64,000 nt of DNA from CAYJBH01 sp964368815 (GTDB taxonomy: Bacteria > Bacillota > Clostridia > Oscillospirales > Ruminococcaceae): contig CAYJDA010000010.1 in assembly GCA_964368815.1 (NCBI GenBank), forward strand, positions 1 to 64,000. Reading direction: 5' to 3'. Below, piece by piece: positions 61,442 through 64,000 of this stretch. A model generated the notes under the pieces. It made no database searches. It saw only the letters and a list, made by a program, of their open reading frames with translations, and was not told where the DNA came from. Numbering within the stretch: position 1 is the stretch's first letter; each line of letters opens with the position of its first letter. The position numbers and the translations under genes were made by a program.

Positions 61442-62515
61442 ATGACCTGTTGGTATTTAAGACAAAAAGAAAAGGTGAGGCGAGCGGTTACGGCCGTTCC
61501 GCCTCGCTTTTGGGCGAGCTTATTTTTTTTGCCGGCACTTACCGCTTCAATTTATTTATTAACTCATCCTTTAGATATAACCTTAGTTACCGACGAGGAG
61601 GGCAGAGCCGAGCTTGTTATGGGCTATGCACTGCACCCTGAAACGGTAGCAAGTAATTTTGGTTTTGATAAAGATGGGGAGGAGGTAGTTACTCACACCC
61701 CCGGTGAAGGTATGCTACTAAATAAAGTAGTTGTTGATTACAGCTTCCCGATTGAAATTACATACGATGGGGAAAGCAAAACAGTTCACACACATGAAAT
61801 GTCGGTGCTTGAACTGTTAGAAAAACATGAAGTAGAGATAACAGAACATGATTTTTCCGAACCATCCTTTAACGAGCCTATAATCGAGGGGGACAACATT
61901 GAACTTTTTCGTGTTCACTATGAAATTGAGGAGATAACCGACGTAATAGAGCACGATGTAAACATTCGTGAAACTTCCCTTTTAAATCGACGTCATGAAG
62001 ATGTTGTGGTTCTCTTGGAGGGTGTTGACGGTGAGGGAACATTAACCTATGAAAATAAATTTATTAACGGTGAGATGGTAGATTCGGTTTTAATTGAGGA
62101 GGATCTGATATCCGATCCTATAACCGAAGAGCAGATTGTTTACGCACCGGTTCCGGTATCTGATTTAACCGAAGGGTTTGAAAATTATCCGATTGTGGAC
62201 GGAGTACCGCAAAACTATAAATCCATGATTCCGGCGTCGAGAGCTACGGGTTATTATTCGGCAACCGGCAGAGGTTCCTCGGGACTCGGACTTTTCTATG
62301 GCAGCTGTGCTGTGAACCCAAACATAATTCCTTACGGGAGCAAGCTTTACATAGCCTCTGCAGAGGGAGACAGCTTTGTGTATGGTTATGCAATAGCCAC
62401 CGACACCGGAACAGCCATGATGGAAGGACACGCAATAGTTGACCTTTTTTACGAAACCTACACGGAAAGTGCTATTAACGGAGTTAGAATAGTTGATGTT
62501 TATATTCTGGAATAA
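61442..62515 (+). CDS. G5/3D-domain cell-wall protein
   Basis: A 357-residue exported protein with one membrane segment near residues 25-42. After it come a DUF348-like ubiquitin-fold region (about 97-150), a G5 domain (about 155-235) and a C-terminal 3D domain (YYSATGRGSSGLGLFYGSCAVNPNIIPYGSKLYI ... DTGTAMMEGHAIVDLF) with the three aspartates of the family. The YabE/Rpf-like class acts on or near peptidoglycan and is linked to growth from dormancy. It lies 14 bases after rpsI and may be cotranscribed. Confidence 0.88.
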   Translation: MTCWYLRQKEKVRRAVTAVPPRFWASLFFLPALTASIYLLTHPLDITLVTDEEGRAELVMGYALHPETVASNFGFDKDGEEVVTHTPGEGMLLNKVVVDYSFPIEITYDGESKTVHTHEMSVLELLEKHEVEITEHDFSEPSFNEPIIEGDNIELFRVHYEIEEITDVIEHDVNIRETSLLNRRHEDVVVLLEGVDGEGTLTYENKFINGEMVDSVLIEEDLISDPITEEQIVYAPVPVSDLTEGFENYPIVDGVPQNYKSMIPASRATGYYSATGRGSSGLGLFYGSCAVNPNIIPYGSKLYIASAEGDSFVYGYAIATDTGTAMMEGHAIVDLFYETYTESAINGVRIVDVYILE

Positions 62516-62607
62516 AAACCTTATCTATTAGCTGCCCTTTAAAAATTGCTATACGCATATAAACTTCAAAATTGATGTTGCTTTTATAAAAGATAAAGGG
62601 TGAAAGA

Positions 62608-63489
62608 TTGAAGGAAATAATAGCCAAAAGTTTGGTTAGTTCAAAGAACAGCATGAACATATACCGTGGTTGTACTCACGGTTGCATTTACTGTGATAGT
62701 CGAAGCGAAATATATGGAAAAACATATAGCTTTGAAGATATAGAGGTAAAAATAAATGCGACGCAGCTTTTAGAAAAAGAGCTTAGCAAAAAACGCAGTA
62801 GATGTATGATTGTAACCGGTGCAATGACCGACCCTTACATTCCGCTTGAAAAAGAGCTAACATATACCCGAAAATGCCTTAAAATAATCGAAAAGCATGA
62901 ATTTGGCGTTGCACTTTTAACAAAGTCGGATTTAATATTGCGGGATATTGACATCCTAAAAAGAATTAGCGAAAAGGCAAAATGCGTGGTTCAGATGACG
63001 CTGACAACATACGACGAGGAGCTGTGCAGAATCATAGAGCCAAACGTATGCGGTACTAAAAGGCGGTTTGAAGTATTAAAGGAAATGCGCTCGGCCGGAA
63101 TACCCACCATAGTATGGCTAACGCCTATTCTCCCCTTTATAAACGACAGTGAGGAGAATATAAAAGGCATTTTAAACTACTGTAAACAGGCAGGAGTAAA
63201 GGGCATACTTAGTTTTGGAATTGGAATGACGCTGAGATCGGGCAACTGTGAATACTATTACCAAAAATTAGATGAATACTTTCCGGGACTAAAAAGAGAA
63301 TACATGAGAAAATACGGCTCATCCTATGGCTTGAGAAGCCCAAACAGCAGAAAATTAGAATGTATTATTAAAAATTTCTGCAAAGAAAACAACATGCTCT
63401 ACGGCGAAAAAGCTGTTTTTGCATATGTATGGGAATTTTCAGATAATTACGGGCAGATATCCATGTTCGACCAAGCCCCTTCCTCATAA
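62608..63489 (+). CDS. Radical SAM protein, SplB-related family
   Basis: A 293-residue protein with the radical SAM cysteine motif GCTHGCIYCD (C-X3-C-X2-C, about residues 21-30), then TDPYIPLEKELTYTRKCL, VVQMTLTT and a late SYGLRSPNS. It resembles the family of small radical SAM proteins related to spore photoproduct lyase, whose substrates are mostly unknown. It starts at TTG 62608 with AAGGG before it. A terminator is not seen before rpsB. Confidence 0.8.
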   Translation: MKEIIAKSLVSSKNSMNIYRGCTHGCIYCDSRSEIYGKTYSFEDIEVKINATQLLEKELSKKRSRCMIVTGAMTDPYIPLEKELTYTRKCLKIIEKHEFGVALLTKSDLILRDIDILKRISEKAKCVVQMTLTTYDEELCRIIEPNVCGTKRRFEVLKEMRSAGIPTIVWLTPILPFINDSEENIKGILNYCKQAGVKGILSFGIGMTLRSGNCEYYYQKLDEYFPGLKREYMRKYGSSYGLRSPNSRKLECIIKNFCKENNMLYGEKAVFAYVWEFSDNYGQISMFDQAPSS

Positions 63490-63506
63490 AAAATGTAAAA
63501 TAACTA

Positions 63507-63535
63507 TTGCATAATACGTTATGCTGTGGTATAAT
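63507..63535 (+). promoter_or_regulatory. rpsB promoter
   Basis: TTGCAT (63507-63512), 17-base spacer, TATAAT (63530-63535). Confidence 0.78.
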
Positions 63536-63665
63536 ATACGGGCAATTGATTTGGAGTTGCAGTTCGTTGCAAACCAAAAATCGCAATAATCACGTAGATA
63601 TGATGGTTCTTTTGTGCTGTTTTGTGCAGTTGTCATCGTATCGAGAAAAACGAAAGGAAAAGAAA
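63536..63665 (+). promoter_or_regulatory. Structured rpsB leader, possible S2 autogenous control
   Basis: A leader of about 125 bases with two stem-loops: GATTTGG ... CCAAAAATC enclosing TTGC/GCAA (63547-63583), and GATATGATG ... CATCGTATC (63597-63641), before AAAGGA and the rpsB ATG. Such a leader is the site of S2 feedback in other bacteria. Here it is inferred from the folding only. Confidence 0.55.
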
Positions 63666-64000
63666 ATGCCAACTATTTCAATGAAGCAACTATTAGAGGC
63701 GGGTGTACATTTCGGACACCAAACACGTCGTTGGAACCCCAAGATGAAGAAATACATCTTCGGTGCCCGTAACGGAATCTACATTGTAGATCTTTCCAAA
63801 ACAGTAAAACTGTTGGAAACAGCACTTAACTTCATCCGCGACACTGCTGCCGACGGTGGAGAAATCCTATTTGTAGGTACAAAAAAACAGGCCGGAGATA
63901 GCATTGCCGACGAGGCAAATCGCTGCGGAATGCATTATGTAAATGCTCGCTGGCTTGGAGGAATGCTAACAAACTTCAGAACCATTCGTCATCGTATCGA
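63666..64000 (+). CDS. rpsB: 30S ribosomal protein S2, cut at the window edge
   Basis: MPTISMKQLLEAGVHFGHQTRRWNPKMKKYIFGARNGIYIVDL... is the S2 start, with the HFGHQTRRWNPKM block and RWLGGMLTNFRT near the cut. 111 codons are present, and the gene continues to the right. AAAGGA lies 8 bases before the ATG. tsf normally follows. Confidence 0.97.
   Translation, partial: MPTISMKQLLEAGVHFGHQTRRWNPKMKKYIFGARNGIYIVDLSKTVKLLETALNFIRDTAADGGEILFVGTKKQAGDSIADEANRCGMHYVNARWLGGMLTNFRTIRHRI

Overview
The window looks like a chromosomal segment of an uncultured, low-GC, anaerobic Clostridia bacterium, probably near Ruminococcaceae/Oscillospiraceae. This is inference from gene content: SpoVAE (endospore former), an AbrB-type regulator, a GlgC/GlgD pair, long class-2-like IleS, YtrA/ArsR regulators, and many consensus TTGACA-N17-TATAAT promoters. 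Two runs of exactly 100 N (42458-42557, 52559-52658) sit inside tandem repeats, so this is a draft scaffold.

Layout. 1-330: three tandem minus-strand promoters and a leader of rRNA-operon type, firing off the left edge. 427-8741: ECF S component, ileS, yigZ, topA, a glutathione peroxidase and ddh. 8801-9774: a membrane acyltransferase broken by one frameshift in a T run. 9959-12832: a YtrA-type regulator, DUF4097 protein and ABC exporter under a consensus promoter with a 20-base-arm palindromic operator over its -10. 12932-13777: ANT(6)-like adenylyltransferase. 15217-17638: an ars operon (arsR, COG0701 permease, Cys-rich redoxin, arsC) with two ArsR-type boxes. 17785-23580: MFS transporter, PhnP-like hydrolase and a CUT1/Lpl-type sugar ABC operon. 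23898-26262: lactonase and zwf. 27287-38089: an eight-gene operon pairing a complete 2-oxoacid dehydrogenase complex (fused E1, E2, E3) with a SorE/YggP-type dehydrogenase, an SDR, a PHP protein, a rhamnulokinase-like kinase and a DeoR regulator. 38279-44669: lepA, AEC carrier, acpS, an orphan MazF, spoVAE, a PHP phosphatase, AbrB and an XRE regulator. 45127-50869: glycogen operon glgB-like/glgC/glgD/glgA, whose branching-enzyme homologue has lost all three catalytic residues. 50987-60383: greA, ThuA-like, MazG, Nudix, der, DUF512 protein, rpmF, P-loop protein, pgi, mutarotase and TtcA-like. 60582-64000: rplM-rpsI, a G5/3D-domain protein, a radical SAM protein and the start of rpsB.

The most unusual structure is a family of palindromic elements of about 110-125 bp. 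Each full copy has one short GC-rich hairpin followed by a multi-hairpin domain closed by GAAATA.../...TATTTC arms. Copies begin on the stop codon of the upstream gene (at spoVAE, the ThuA-like gene, the ttcA-like gene and the ytr permease). Two loci are amplified into tandem arrays with periods of 112 and 110 bp. Paired changes in the arms between loci suggest that a folded structure is being maintained. I do not recognise it as a named family.

How the genes work together. Carbon metabolism dominates: sugar import (Lpl-type ABC, MFS), pgi, the first two steps of the oxidative pentose phosphate route, glycogen synthesis, and a polyol/sugar oxidation operon that appears to end in acyl-CoA formation. 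The rest is housekeeping translation/topology genes and small stress modules (arsenic, aminoglycoside-type enzyme, peroxidase, toxin).
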